DNA from: Heloderma charlesbogerti
Taxonomy: Eukaryota > Chordata > Lepidosauria > Squamata > Helodermatidae
Direction: 5' to 3'
Assembly (NCBI GenBank): GCA_026122225.1
Contig: JANEZZ010001404.1
Coordinates: 248,001-312,000, forward strand
DNA: 64,000 bases
The first letter of the stretch is position 1; every line of letters starts with the position of its first letter. Of this stretch, positions 41,676-52,203 are shown piece after piece. A program made the translations under genes and the position numbers. Under the pieces are notes generated by a model. That model had not been told where the DNA came from. It worked only from the letters and a program-made list of their open reading frames with translations, and did no database searches.

Positions 41676-43219
41676 CTGTTGAAAAAAATATAATAATTTA
41701 GGGCCAGATTCAGGAAACTTGGCATGGCTTAGAAAAGCTGAAGCCAAACAGTATTTGGTAAGCTTAATATTAGGAAAATAATAGTGTACTCTTAGGGACA
41801 AATTTTGCTTCCTGATATATATTTTGGATGATACCACTGAGGCTCAGAATTTAGTCTTGAACAGATGAACATTTTGATCTTAACTTATTTTCTTCAAAGT
41901 AACTTTAATGTCCTTGCAGTATGACCCACTGGATTCAATGGGGAGCACTTTAAAATAAAAGTGCCTAAGAAAAGTGTTTGGTAATGAAGAGTTACAGCTA
42001 AAATCTTAATGATGAAATTCTAAGCTGCCAAATAAATTCCACTAAATTAAATAGAATGCATTTCAAAGTAAATGCATTGAAGACAGAGGCATCTCATCCT
42101 GAGCACACTTAGCTTGAACTGAGTTTAGCTTAAAATACAGTGGGACCTACTTTCACCAATGTCTGTTGAGGATTAGAAGTTAGAACCTGATACTGTTCAA
42201 GTGCAGTAGTTAACTTTACATTTATGATACCAAAAATCCATTATTGCATGTGCTCTTTCAGTAAGGCCCCCTTTTGCATCTATAAATGATGCCAGATAAA
42301 CACACATGGGAACACGGTCAGGTTAAACCTAATTCCTTCAATTAAAATGTAAATTCGGTTTAAGATTTCTAAATTATAACATGCATACCTGCACTCTGAT
42401 CCTTTTCTCAGTGTCCTTTTTTCAATGTCCTACTATGTGTGCTTAGGATTTGAGCCTTAGAAGCGCCATGCTAATTATACTGCCTTATTAGCAGTGCCTG
42501 AAGACTTGATTTAAGAAGTGCTAAGAAGTGAGTAACTCAAATGTCCACACTTTCTATAAATATATGTACTGTGTGTGTGTGTAGGGAGAGGCATTCTGAT
42601 AATTTTAACATATATCACAAGTTACTAGGGTCCATAAGCTAAGACATCAAATATACCTGAAAATGTAGTCCTTAGAGACGACTTTATAAAAATATGAATG
42701 CTGGCAGTGAGTGGGGAGGCTGTTAACTGTATTTATTGACTGCACATGAACACAATCCAGTACACAGTTATGAACATCTGAATGTCACTGAAATCACTGG
42801 GGCTTAAGTTAGCTTATGGCTGATGACTCACAAGTTGCAGTCAATGAACTTAAGGTTAGTGGGGAAAATATGCTGTGAAAGTGCTTTATTTATAACTAGT
42901 AGTTAATGTCTGAATCTTTTGTAAATTCCCTCCAAATAACCTGACTAGCTGAAAAAAGTGCAGCTGTGCCATTCAAGTAAGGGAAATAACTGGGTCTGCC
43001 AACTTCAGTCTTTTATCCTGAAGTCAAAGTGACTTATAGTGCAACTGCATTTTTACAGGAGGTGGAAGGAAAGACAGACTTTACATACAGTCTAAAACAG
43101 ACATATAAGCATACATCATATACTTTGTGCCATACATATAACATACCATTTCTACATGTTAATTGGATTTGAAATAAACACACACAGAAGTGCTGCAGAG
43201 GCGTGAAAACAATCTATTG
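41676..43219. other. Intron upstream of exon 4
   Basis: No transposon confidently recognised. A short segment at 42755-42850 loosely resembles the GGATCCA foldback group. Confidence 0.4.
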
Positions 43220-45051
43220 TTTGTTTCTTATATTCATTTTTTATTGATTTTTTTTCTCAATAGTAAAATACAACGTTGATAAGTACATTAATACAGGATA
43301 AGTGTAGCGAACAACAGGAGATGTTCCATTTGCAATAATACACTGATAAACCAATATTATAACATTAGAGGCAACATTCCTTTTAAAGTAAGGACAGAGT
43401 GTGCGATCTGGTAAGCTTTCATGATCAAGTAATACAGGTAACAAGATTTTTCCTACACAGGAAAATCAAGGCAAATTTTCAAATATAATACAAATATAAG
43501 GTTTGTAGTACAATCCATACTCTGTAGTACTGGCAATGTACCATACATTCTCTGATTATTTAGACCCTGTGCTTTGTAAACAGCTAAGATAAACAAATAA
43601 AGAAAAATCCAAATTAACTTAAAAAAGTAAACAACATTGATTGGCACAACTCTTCCAATATCCTTCAGTCAGTTCAAAGAGGAGAGCATAAGTCTAGCTC
43701 TCCTAGTGCAAATTTAATCAGCATTTAAATCATGTACACTTCCTATGCAATGTATTATATGATGTCAATCATCCTCAAGAAGCAGGCTTTGGTGGCAGAA
43801 AACATTTTAGTCCCTGTACACTTTACATTATGGCCAAAGAATTCTCCCCAGCAGTGGACCAAACCGTGGCAAGGATCATGAGGAATGTGAACTGCAGCCC
43901 TCCTCTGTCTGGCAGTGGGGGCGGTTTAGGAGAGGTATTTACCTCCAAATCTGCTAGTCTCTGTGGAGGATAACATTCCTTTTTCCTTTGCAGAGAGTAC
44001 ATCAGAAGCTACCATGCAACATTTAACACAATCTGATATATTTATATTATTCTCCTTTCAGTCTCCATTTAAAATGATAGAAAACACAAATAAAATGCAG
44101 AACAAAAGCTACAAATTTCTCATAACGCAAGTAGAGCCAAAGCTTAGTGTTTTTTCCTCAAAATATCTACCCACAACTGATAAAATAATCTATCTGTTGT
44201 CCTACTGCATAAATGTCATTGTAGAGCAGCAAGAGAAAGTACAAAAACCCCACAGCTCAATAAGATATGGGGTGTTGGGTTTTTTGGTCTTTCAAAAAAT
44301 AAAATAAAACTCTCCATAGTAAAGAGTCCAAAGAGGAGAGTTTGATTTGTTTCATTTCAAGTTAATAGAGGAAAGTCTTAGAAAGTACACTTAAATTCGT
44401 TTTGTGCTAACAAAAGTTCATCTTCCATTCTCTGTCTCCTCTCCCTCTCTATGGCTGATCTCATTCTTCAAATAATATCTGAGTCTTCAAGTAAGAAATA
44501 CTGGCAGGTATTTTGCTTTTTTCCCTTTTTTTGGTTTGTATTCTTGTTAAATTTTGCTTTTATAAGCAAATGGAAATAGAATGCAAGCTTTTTTAAAATA
44601 AGTGCTGAAGGAATTTTTTTTTTTTGCAAAACGCTGAAATCTGTCAGATCAAAATTTCTTGATTTGATCTCTATATATAACATTATATTTCTTTGGAATA
44701 AATGGTATACAACACCAATACAGTCTTATTCATATACACGCTTTGCAATATTGGAAAATTGGCACCAAGAATCAAAAAATGAACCATATGGAATACAATG
44801 CATTTGCTTCTAGATCTCTATGACCTAGAGGGTAGAGAAATTTGCTGTTACTATGAAACAGGTTCAGGGGAACTGATACATGGACCTTGCATGACTTAGA
44901 AGCCAGAGTAGACTCAGTACTATGCCTGGTGTAGCCTTAAAAGAGATAGCCTTAGAGAAAATAACAATTCTATCTTTTTTGTTTGAATTTTAAAAATAAT
45001 TAATCTGAATTCTTTTGAATTCTTTTCCATTTGTTGAAATTTTCAGGGGCT
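43220..45051 (-). CDS. ARPP21: Alternative terminal exon for the short 89-residue ARPP-21 isoform, with 3'UTR
   Basis: On the minus strand a strong acceptor (CTCTTTTTTTTCCAG) ends at 45052. Joined in phase 0 to exon 3 it reads AGC CCC TGA, giving Ser-Pro-stop (stop at 45045-45043). The protein would be 45+14+28+2 = 89 residues, the length I recall for mammalian short ARPP-21/RCS, which ends in a similarly short isoform-specific dipeptide. The rest of this entry is 3'UTR. From 45042 to about 43220 the DNA is AT-rich, has no transposon I can recognise, and has a single canonical poly(A) signal at its far end. The 3' end position is approximate. The alternative of using the AG two bases later is less attractive, as it gives 18 unrelated residues. 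Confidence 0.75.
43240..43245 (-). promoter_or_regulatory. Candidate poly(A) signal AATAAA for the short ARPP21 isoform
   Basis: It reads CAATAAAAAATG on the minus strand, and is the only canonical AATAAA I find on this strand between the short-isoform stop and the next coding exon's upstream flank. Downstream on the same strand a GT-rich run (CTGTGTGTGTTT) lies about 60-75 bases on, as expected of a cleavage-factor site, although somewhat far. An ATTAAA-type variant exists near 43714. RNA data would be needed to choose. Confidence 0.45.
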
Positions 45052-45287
45052 CTGGAAAAAAAAGAGAGCAAATAACACCCTGTGACATACTGTTGAGCTA
45101 CTCATTTAATTCAAAGTAAGTACACGCTAAAAACCAGACAATTAAAAAAAAATCAAGTATGCTCTTGTGAAAGGTGATTTTGGTTTCCCAAAATCAAGAA
45201 ATTCCTTTAAAACCCAAATATGCAATTGTCATCATGCACATGAAAGGGAAAGTTAACCATGCAGCTGATGGCAACAATTTTAGATAC

Positions 45288-45371
45288 CTGATTGTCATTC
45301 TCTGTTTCCAGACGAGGACAGGATTCTTCGCATACAGCGAGACTTCGTACCAGTTTTCCCTTACCCCCTGA
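45288..45371 (-). CDS. ARPP21: ARPP21 coding exon 3, residues 60-87
   Basis: This is an 84-base, phase 0-0 exon encoding SGGKGKLVRSLAVCEES followed by CPRLETENDNQ. The LVRSLAVCEES core is a hallmark of ARPP21 and its paralogues. The acceptor is ATATTTCAG and the donor is CAG before GTATCTAAA. This is the branch exon: it can join the next long-isoform exon at 41675 or a terminal exon 236 bases downstream at 45051 that supplies a short C-terminus. The donor is not a perfect consensus (GTATCT), which may allow regulated choice; that is inference. Confidence 0.95.
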
Positions 45372-46067
45372 CTGAAATATAGAAGAAAAAGGAAATCACT
45401 TCTGAACAGTGACGTCTGTAAATGTATGCACTACCTTATGTATCAAATAAATAAGGGCAGCCCTTACAGTAGCAAAAACTTTGACTGAGACACAGGTATG
45501 TCCTGCTGGATAGCCATGGGGATAGTGGAGGGGAACACACGTATAGGGAAGGCTGAAAATAATTTATTTCCCATGCATAACTGAATATAAAACAAAAAAG
45601 GCAGCCAAAATGAAAAGAAGATCTGAACTGCCACACTTAATTGTAACCAGTTTGTTTATCTTTTATATTGGATAAAATAAAGTGCCAAGCTCTTCTTTAA
45701 AAAGAAAAGAAAAGCATTTCTTGACTATTTCCTTCCATCTTTCAGCTTGCCCACCTCTCTAAGATATGGAAACTATATGCCCATATAGATAAAATTTATC
45801 CAGAATAGGAAAAAGAAACCGGTTTTCTTTCTCCAATGGTAGTATAGCACAGATACATAAACACATGAAAAGACAAGCAGCTTAGACTGTGGCAGAAATA
45901 TAATAGCAGAAATAGCTAATGACCCATGAAAGTCCACTGACCTTATGACACCTAACTACGGCATGAGTGAAAAAATAGGAATAAGCTTTCATAATCAGCA
46001 ACATGCATGCAAATTTTCATCCCAAACCAGTTTGTCATGACTCTGAGGAAACAGTCACAAACTCTAC

Positions 46068-46109
46068 CTTGGATCTCTTTTTCTGCTGGTTCTGGTTAGC
46101 ACCTCGTTT
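46068..46109 (-). CDS. ARPP21: ARPP21 coding exon 2, residues 46-59 (PKA-site microexon)
   Basis: This is a 42-base exon encoding KRGANQNQQKKRSK, bounded by TTCACAG upstream and GTAGAG downstream, phase 0 at both ends. It aligns with the mammalian segment containing ERRKS, whose serine (Ser55 by mature mammalian numbering, from memory) is the protein kinase A site that turns ARPP-21/RCS into a calmodulin-binding inhibitor of calmodulin-dependent enzymes. The equivalent here is Ser58 in KKRS, with basic residues at -1 to -3. It is too short for ordinary ORF detection and is supported by splice sites, position and alignment. Confidence 0.9.
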
Positions 46110-46897
46110 CTGTGAACAGCAATCAACAAATTATACATGACTATGGGTGGAAAATATGCAGAACAAGAACAACAGCACTTTGTTAAATCACTCATGAAGT
46201 ACCAGTTTCATATGGTGATTGTCAAATAACTTCCCAACTTGTGGACCTAAGAATAACTCCATAAAGAGCCTTTCCATTAATCTTGTTACATTAACATGTA
46301 ACAAGCTATGATTGTGTCGATTTTTATATGTATGTAAAAATTTCATTTTAAAAAGGCAAGACTAATGAAAGCCTCAGAATCCCCCTCTATTTTTATATTA
46401 TCTCCTTAGTTTAATAGGTATTTAAGTGAACATTCTAAGCAGACTAACATTTCGGTAGTGTTTTTATTACTAAGTTATCACAAGAATGAAGCTAGAGGTA
46501 ATGGGCATTACTATAAAATTTCTATATACAGTTGTTCTGAGAGAGATCTTCTCTCCTCCCATTTCCCCCACCGGTGTTTCCCAGAGTTTTCTTGCAATAA
46601 TTGGCAAAATTCTGAATTGATATGGAATGTATTTAGTTGCAACAGTCTCCATAGCCTTTCAATGTAACTATATTAATGATTATGACACAATATGAACATA
46701 GCAGATAAAGATGCAGATTCTTCCAGAATTATTTGATAAGACTAAGATATGCAATACGTACTCGAAATTTGAACCAGGGGATGGGGTGGGGGATGGCTGA
46801 AGATCTAGTAGAATGGAAGATTTAATAAAATAAAAGAATGAGGAAATGGAGGGTGGGGGGAGGAACCTTTAACAGAAGAGTCATCTCTTGTTCTCAC

Positions 46898-47033
46898 CTG
46901 GTCTGATCTGCCATTTTCCTCTTTTTCATCTGCCTCCGAGCTTTCGATTTTATTAAAGATGCAGTTCTCTTGTTGGGAGATGGCTGAGTCTTGCTCATTT
47001 CCAGCTTCCTCTGCTTTACCTTGCTCAGACATT
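46898..47033 (-). CDS. ARPP21: ARPP21 coding exon 1 (initiator exon), residues 1-45
   Basis: The ATG is at 47032-47030 and opens MSEQGKAEEAGNEQ, matching the conserved MSEQG start of ARPP21. The exon holds 45 full codons and ends phase 0 at CAG before GTGAGA. A pyrimidine-rich stretch ending GGGAG sits one base before the ATG, so the acceptor is placed at 47034-47035. The reading frame stays open a little upstream of the ATG, but only into that acceptor tract. The encoded segment is acidic (EAGNEQ, SSEADEKEEN). Both the short and long isoforms start here. Confidence 0.93.
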
Positions 47034-48775
47034 CTCCCAGACAGAAAGTAAAAGAACAAGGTTTGATGAACTGGAAGGTAAAGACATTAAAAAAATAGAT
47101 GTAATATGCCATTTTATTCCCATGAGATATATTTTTATTTCTTTCATGAACTAACAAAGTACGGTAAGAAGCTCGACAATTGTGACAATACAGTTCAGCA
47201 GACAATAATGGACTAAAGTGCTCTAGGTGAAAGTTGAATTGTGTAAAAGAAAACAAGTCAAACAGCTTGATTTTAAGTACTCAGCGTGGAAGATAATACA
47301 AATGTGAAGGTGCCATTGCACTTCCCTATCCCACCATTTTCGTTCCACAACTGTGGAAACAGGGATGGGGAAGAATTCTTTTGCCAAGAAGGTGATACAA
47401 CAGATGCATTTTAACCTATTCATGTTTTAGGTTGGAAGGTTGATCCCGTTCCATCAAGTAAGCTAGACCCTCCACTAGAATTTAAATCTCTGTCTAAAAA
47501 ATAAAAACAATCCACACACTAGCAGTCGATCATTTCTGTGGGCATGAACAATACGATTATATCATTCTTTACAAGAATGAAAAAGATGCATTTGGTTGAA
47601 AAGGATTTCAATATCAAAATTAATTCTAAATTTGGTGATAAAGCCCTCATAATAATCATTTCCAGGCATCAAACTGACAGCTCCATTGTAAAAATCATAA
47701 GCCTCTTCCAAACCTCATGTCACTCTCCAGCATGGTGGAAATCCTTCTAGAAGCCCTTGGCAGGGTGGTTCTAATGAAGATATCTTAACTGCATGGCACT
47801 GCTCTCAGCTCACAATAGTCAGTTGTACAGGAGCTCAAAATGGCTTTTCAAAGTTAAAGCCTATTATTATTTTTTCCCCTCTCCCTACTCATAAAATACC
47901 CATTTGACACCTCCCTACTGATCAGTTGTCAAATGTATCTCATGAATAATTTAGTACTTCTTGTTCTCCCCACCCTGCCTTAAAAAAGAAGAAGAAGGAA
48001 TCATCTTAAGAAGAAAAATAAGTGCAGTGGAGAAGAGGAGTTATTTCAAAACAGATTTCAGTATTTGCCCTTCTCACAATTTAATCATGGTTATTAGATA
48101 AATCTACACTTTGTCATGTTTCTCTTACAAGTTGCAATTAACACTGAACAGATATTTTAATGCCCACTTTCTTTGTTTATTTCAAAGGAAAATACTTTGG
48201 TAGACTGAGGTTTTTTTTAATTTCAGAAAACTGGGTGTACATTTTTAATGCTGCATTTGCTTTGGTAGTTTAACAGCAAGATCACAAAGGGTCCCGTTCC
48301 ATAATTAAATTTTCAAGTGTAATTTTGCCCCCCAAATGGGGGTATTTAGAACAATGATGTTCTTTTGAAATGTACATATTTTGTATTTCTTTACTTGTGA
48401 ACACCAAAGCAAAAGTTGCATGATTTAAAGAAAAGGTTCATAACAATCAAACAACCAGTTATTTGTCTAGAGTATTTTGTTACACCATCACGTTGTTCTA
48501 TTTCCTCCCATACTATACTTTTCCTACAATTTGTCCTTCTATTTGGAGGGCGTTTGTATTTGAAATTAATCCATTCTTTCTCATAAATTTAAATATAATT
48601 AGCATAAATTCTGTTGTCTGCATCTTAACCATTAATCCTATTGTTTGGGTTAATTCAAGCAAGATATACTCATGCAATATACCCTCACAGACCTGCTGTG
48701 GACATAGGAGCAAGCTGTATCCACAAAAATTAAACCTTTTTCTGCCATTAGGCATGTAACAAAGAAGATATTTAC

Positions 48776-48947
48776 CTTCAGTGCTGCGTTAATTCTCGAT
48801 GCCTTTCTATCAGTTTCTGCTGCTTCTCACTGGTTAAATCCACACAAGTGATCAATGACAATGTGAGTCCCATGACCCCATTAACAGTTCAGAGTGCCAG
48901 TCTCCATGCTGTTCCTTTAGAGAGTTTGAGAGATCATCGTCATCAAC
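48776..48947 (-). other. ARPP21: Probable ARPP21 5'UTR exon with upstream ORF
   Basis: On the minus strand a long pyrimidine tract ending in CCACCAG precedes base 48947, and the segment ends at 48776 with GAAG followed by GTAAATATC, a good donor. The next exon on this strand carries the ARPP21 ATG, so this is most simply a non-coding leader exon. It holds a 31-codon ORF (see the separate entry). That this exon splices directly to 47033 is inference; further leader exons are likely upstream, since the gene's 5'UTR is multi-exonic in other vertebrates. Confidence 0.6.
48778..48873 (-). CDS. Candidate upstream ORF (31 codons) in ARPP21 leader
   Basis: Reading minus from the ATG at 48873, the ORF begins MGLTLSLITCVDLTSEK and ends RHRELTQH with TGA at 48780-48778. 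A stop codon lies a few codons upstream of the ATG, so this is a closed small ORF. Splicing of 48776 to 47033 would give TGA-AGA-ATG, putting the uORF in the ARPP21 frame with its stop one codon before the main start. The C-terminal two thirds is charged and helix-like. I do not recognise it as a known peptide. Translation and conservation are unproven. Confidence 0.4.
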   Translation of the reverse strand: MGLTLSLITCVDLTSEKQQKLIERHRELTQH

Positions 48948-50131
48948 CTGGTGGGGAGGGGAAAAAAGACAAAAAGTAAATGCCAATAATAATGGTTATA
49001 ATCATGGTAGGGTTAAAAGATAAAATAAATAGAGACCAGATTTCTAACACTAATGACCAGCTTCAAGCAAATCACTTTCACAGCTTGATCCAGCTCCACC
49101 TGTCTCAAAAACTGTGTGCTTCTTCTCTAATGAAGGCTAGAGCCGGCTGTTCAAGTCATAACAGCTCCTACGCACAGAGCTAAAATTAACAATTGCATAT
49201 TATGTGCCGAAGATTACTCACTTCAATTTTAACCTTTTTAGTGAATTCTAGCACTTTGCAATAAAAAAGGCTCATCTGTTTGCTTCAATGGAAATCAATA
49301 TTGTCGGTAAAGAAGGAAAAAAATGTCTACTCTGTAACCAAAGCTTCAACCTCAATTTTGAGAATGCTATCCTTTTTCTTTTAAAAAGTGACCTTGATAG
49401 TAGGTATAAATAAGCTGATTTAATAACGAAGAGTCATCAAAATGGCTAAGAGGGAGTTAACAATCCTGAGCAATGGAAATTAGGGAGAAGTTAGATAAAT
49501 GTGGGATGTGAAGAGAAAAAAAGATTGCTTAGGGAGACAGACAGAAGGCACAACTGCTTCAAAAACACATTACACTATGTTTATAGTGAACATTGCTACC
49601 AGATGGGCATTTGGTTAAAAAGAAAAGTGAGAGGTTAAAAAGAAAACAGAAACATTTACAAAGTATTGAAGTATCATAATTGCTGCTTGGAGAGCCATGG
49701 TTGGCAAAGGATTGATAATCTGACAACTCTGTCACTGAAATTTTCATTAAATCTTTTGGAACGTAGACGCCATTTACTAGCTTATACTAATGTACAACAG
49801 ATTCTAATGTGCATTGGGATTACATTGTTAACAGTCGCGACCACTGTAAGATCCATGAACCCTATGGTACAGAGGAACTAGCAAACAATCTATTTCAATA
49901 AATGTAACAAAGAACAGGTGGTGGTGTTTTTACATATTCTAATCTCCCACTATGTTGAAAGCTACTCAGGCATAACATATTTCCGTATACAATTGCTAGG
50001 AAGTAAATACGTTTCTCTCATGCTCTGCTGTTTTATATGCAACAGTATAAATTTTGCCTTCCTCCTTGGAGCTTAATATTAGCTGAAACGTATTGGAAGA
50101 AATCTGGTAACTGTCCTTTGAAAACATATAC
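48948..50131. other. Upstream of the leader exon, no recognised element
   Basis: AT-rich; nothing assigned. The first pyrimidine tract upstream of 48947 is the acceptor of the leader exon. Confidence 0.4.
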
Positions 50132-50240
50132 TTAGGGCACAATCCTATGCATGTTTAGACAGAGAAAAGACGTACAACTCCCAGCACTCCCCAGAGTTGT
50201 AGGCCTTTTCTGTCTAAATATGCATAGGATTACACCCTTA
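50132..50240. mobile_element. Harbinger-like MITE, 103 bases, TTA target duplication
   Basis: The body is 50135-50237, flanked on both sides by TTA. The ends are GGGCACAATCCTATGCAT and the complement GGGTGTAATCCTATGCAT. Almost the whole element is one hairpin (TTTAGACAGA.AAAG pairs with CTTTTCTGTCTAAA; TACAACTC with GAGTTGTA). A 3-bp TWA duplication and G-rich ends fit the PIF/Harbinger superfamily. Confidence 0.8.
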
Positions 50241-51450
50241 ATGGAGTTCCAGTGCAAGCTATGGGAGTAGGCAAAGCACCTTGAGAACAAACCAGTTACA
50301 GACAAATTAACTCAACATCAGTTATCCTTTCTCACTAAAAAGCCTACCAAAAATTGCACACATTCTGAACGTCAAAGAAAACAAAATAAAATCCTCATTG
50401 TTTCTCAATGTATCTATGACATCACAAGAGTCAATCAACAGACTTCCAAACTGATCCAGATGAGGGATTTTTGTTCAAAAGCCTCACCATCAGTAAGCAA
50501 GCCAATCCAAAATTCAACCATCTTTCTGCATGTGGTAACGGCTACTTGAAAACACGACAAACATTCAGACAAGGCTGTAAATACTTTGCCACAGAAGACT
50601 AAAGAAACAATCCTGTTTTGCTTGAAACAAGCTAATAAAAATTAGGGCAGTCAAACTCATGTTAAGTCAAACTCATGTTAGGTCTCAACATGTACTGAAC
50701 CATTCAGAGAACTAGAATAGACATAAGTACCACCACATTGTAACAACAAAGTCGCCTTCTTGATTGTGCAAATACACTTCTGCCTAGTGTCTGAGTCTGT
50801 AACTTGTTCAACAGCAAATAAAATGCTGAGATGGTGCAAGCGTTTTATTTTGGTAGTCCAGGTATCTACATCAGTGCAACTATATGAAATTGATCATGTA
50901 CATATTTTAATTAAGCCTTGATACCTGGACATTTTTTTCCAAGCCAGGCTTTCCCAAGATTTTCAGAGCCAAACAGTTTTTTAAAAATGATCCTTGTTAC
51001 CTCAAATATATTTTTTATTATGGAAAAAAAACAATATATTGGATTCTGTCATAATCTTTTTGGACCAACATTGTTGACAGGTTCCTTGTAAAAAAAAAAA
51101 AAGGAACATAAAACTATCTTTCAACCTGCATTTTAGCACTTTACTGACACAAGAAACTGATCCTCAACGAGTCTTTAAAACACACACACACACACACACA
51201 CATGTACATGTTTAAACAGTTGCACATATTACTGACACAAGTAGCAGATTCCTCAATGAGGGTTGTATCCAATGGTGTCATTCTGCTAGCGCAAATGAAG
51301 TTGTGCTTGTGCAGGAGTGGACAACACATGACCCATGGGCAGCATATACCCTAGTGCAGCCCCTGCTGCCCCCCGCTATACCTATTTTTTCCCATTGCAA
51401 GAAGTCTTTTTTAAAAAACCCTCATGATTTGCCACCAAACTTCAGCAGCT
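50241..51450. other. Upstream region with (CA)n at about 51180-51201
   Basis: No gene or other transposon recognised. Confidence 0.4.
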
Positions 51451-51451
51451 A

Positions 51452-52203
51452 AGAGCTATGAAGGCTTCGAATTGACATTTTCTCTGCTGTGGCACCCTGC
51501 TTGTGGAATGCCCTCCCCTTGGAGGCCTGATTGGCACGTACATCAGATTCATTTTGGCACCAAGTAAAAACATGGCTTTTTACCAAAGCCTTTGAGGGAT
51601 AAATGCACTCCGTAAAGTAGCACACTGCTTTAACTGTTTTATTGTTTTAGGTTTTAATTGGTATTAGCTTGTTTAAATGGTTTAGGGCGCAATCCTATGA
51701 GGATAGGTAGCCGTCTCTGAACTTGGAGGCAACCACCTCTCTAATGCAAGGTAGGATAAGCATGGAGGGGATCTTGCCCTTCGCGCTGCTCCTGCCTTGC
51801 ATTTGCAGCTAGACAGCCGATTTCGGCTGTCTAGCCACAGGAAGGTGGAATGGGGGAGGAGGCTGCTGGACCGACATTTCTGCCTTCCCCGCCCCGGAAC
51901 GCCCCATTTTGGCCGCTCTGTGCTCCTCTTCCGAGCGCGGGGCCATTCTGCGCTGCCTGCAAGGCAGCACAGAAGGGGGGGAAGGTCGATTCTCCAGGAA
52001 CCGACCTCGGAGAGCAGGCTCCACAGTTCCCAGAAAACCACATATCCTATGGCCATCTAGGATTGCTCCCTTAATATCTTTTTAACTGTTTAAATTATTT
52101 ATTGTTTTATACTGTTCAAACTGATTTTATCTGTATGCCGCCCTGAGATCTTAATGATATAGGGCGAGACACAAATATTTAAATAAATAAATAAATAAAT
52201 AAA
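51452..52203 (+). mobile_element. L2-clade LINE 3' fragment, interrupted
   Basis: GCTTCGAATTGACATTTTCT .. GTGGCACCCTGCTTGTGGAA (L2 F.VVAP.LWN.LP) then a T-rich UTR to 51684, resuming at 52074 with more UTR, TATGCCGCCCTGAGATCTTA .. GGGCGAGACACAAATATTTA and (AAAT)n. The MITE at 51685-52070 splits the UTR. Confidence 0.8.
51682..52073. mobile_element. CpG-rich Harbinger-like MITE, 386 bases, TTA target duplication
   Basis: The body is 51685-52070 with TTA at 51682-51684 and 52071-52073. The ends GGGCGCAATCCTA and complement GGGAGCAATCCTA match the 103-base MITE at 50.1 kb. The interior is unrelated to that element: GC- and CpG-rich, with a hairpin CTAGACAGCCGATTTCGGCT / GTCTAG at about 51810-51835. 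Apparent frames on both strands are shadows of the GC-rich interior. Confidence 0.8.

Larger units (their letters stand above)
45372..48775. other. Short introns between leader exon and exon 3
   Basis: The three introns here (1742, 788 and 696 bases, excluding exons) show no recognisable transposon, in contrast with flanking regions. Nothing else identified. Confidence 0.45.

Noticed and set aside
51682..52073. Candidate ARPP21 CpG-island promoter
   Set aside because: The GC-rich segment is exactly bounded by TTA duplications and CAATCCTA inverted ends inside an L2 UTR, so it is a transposon.
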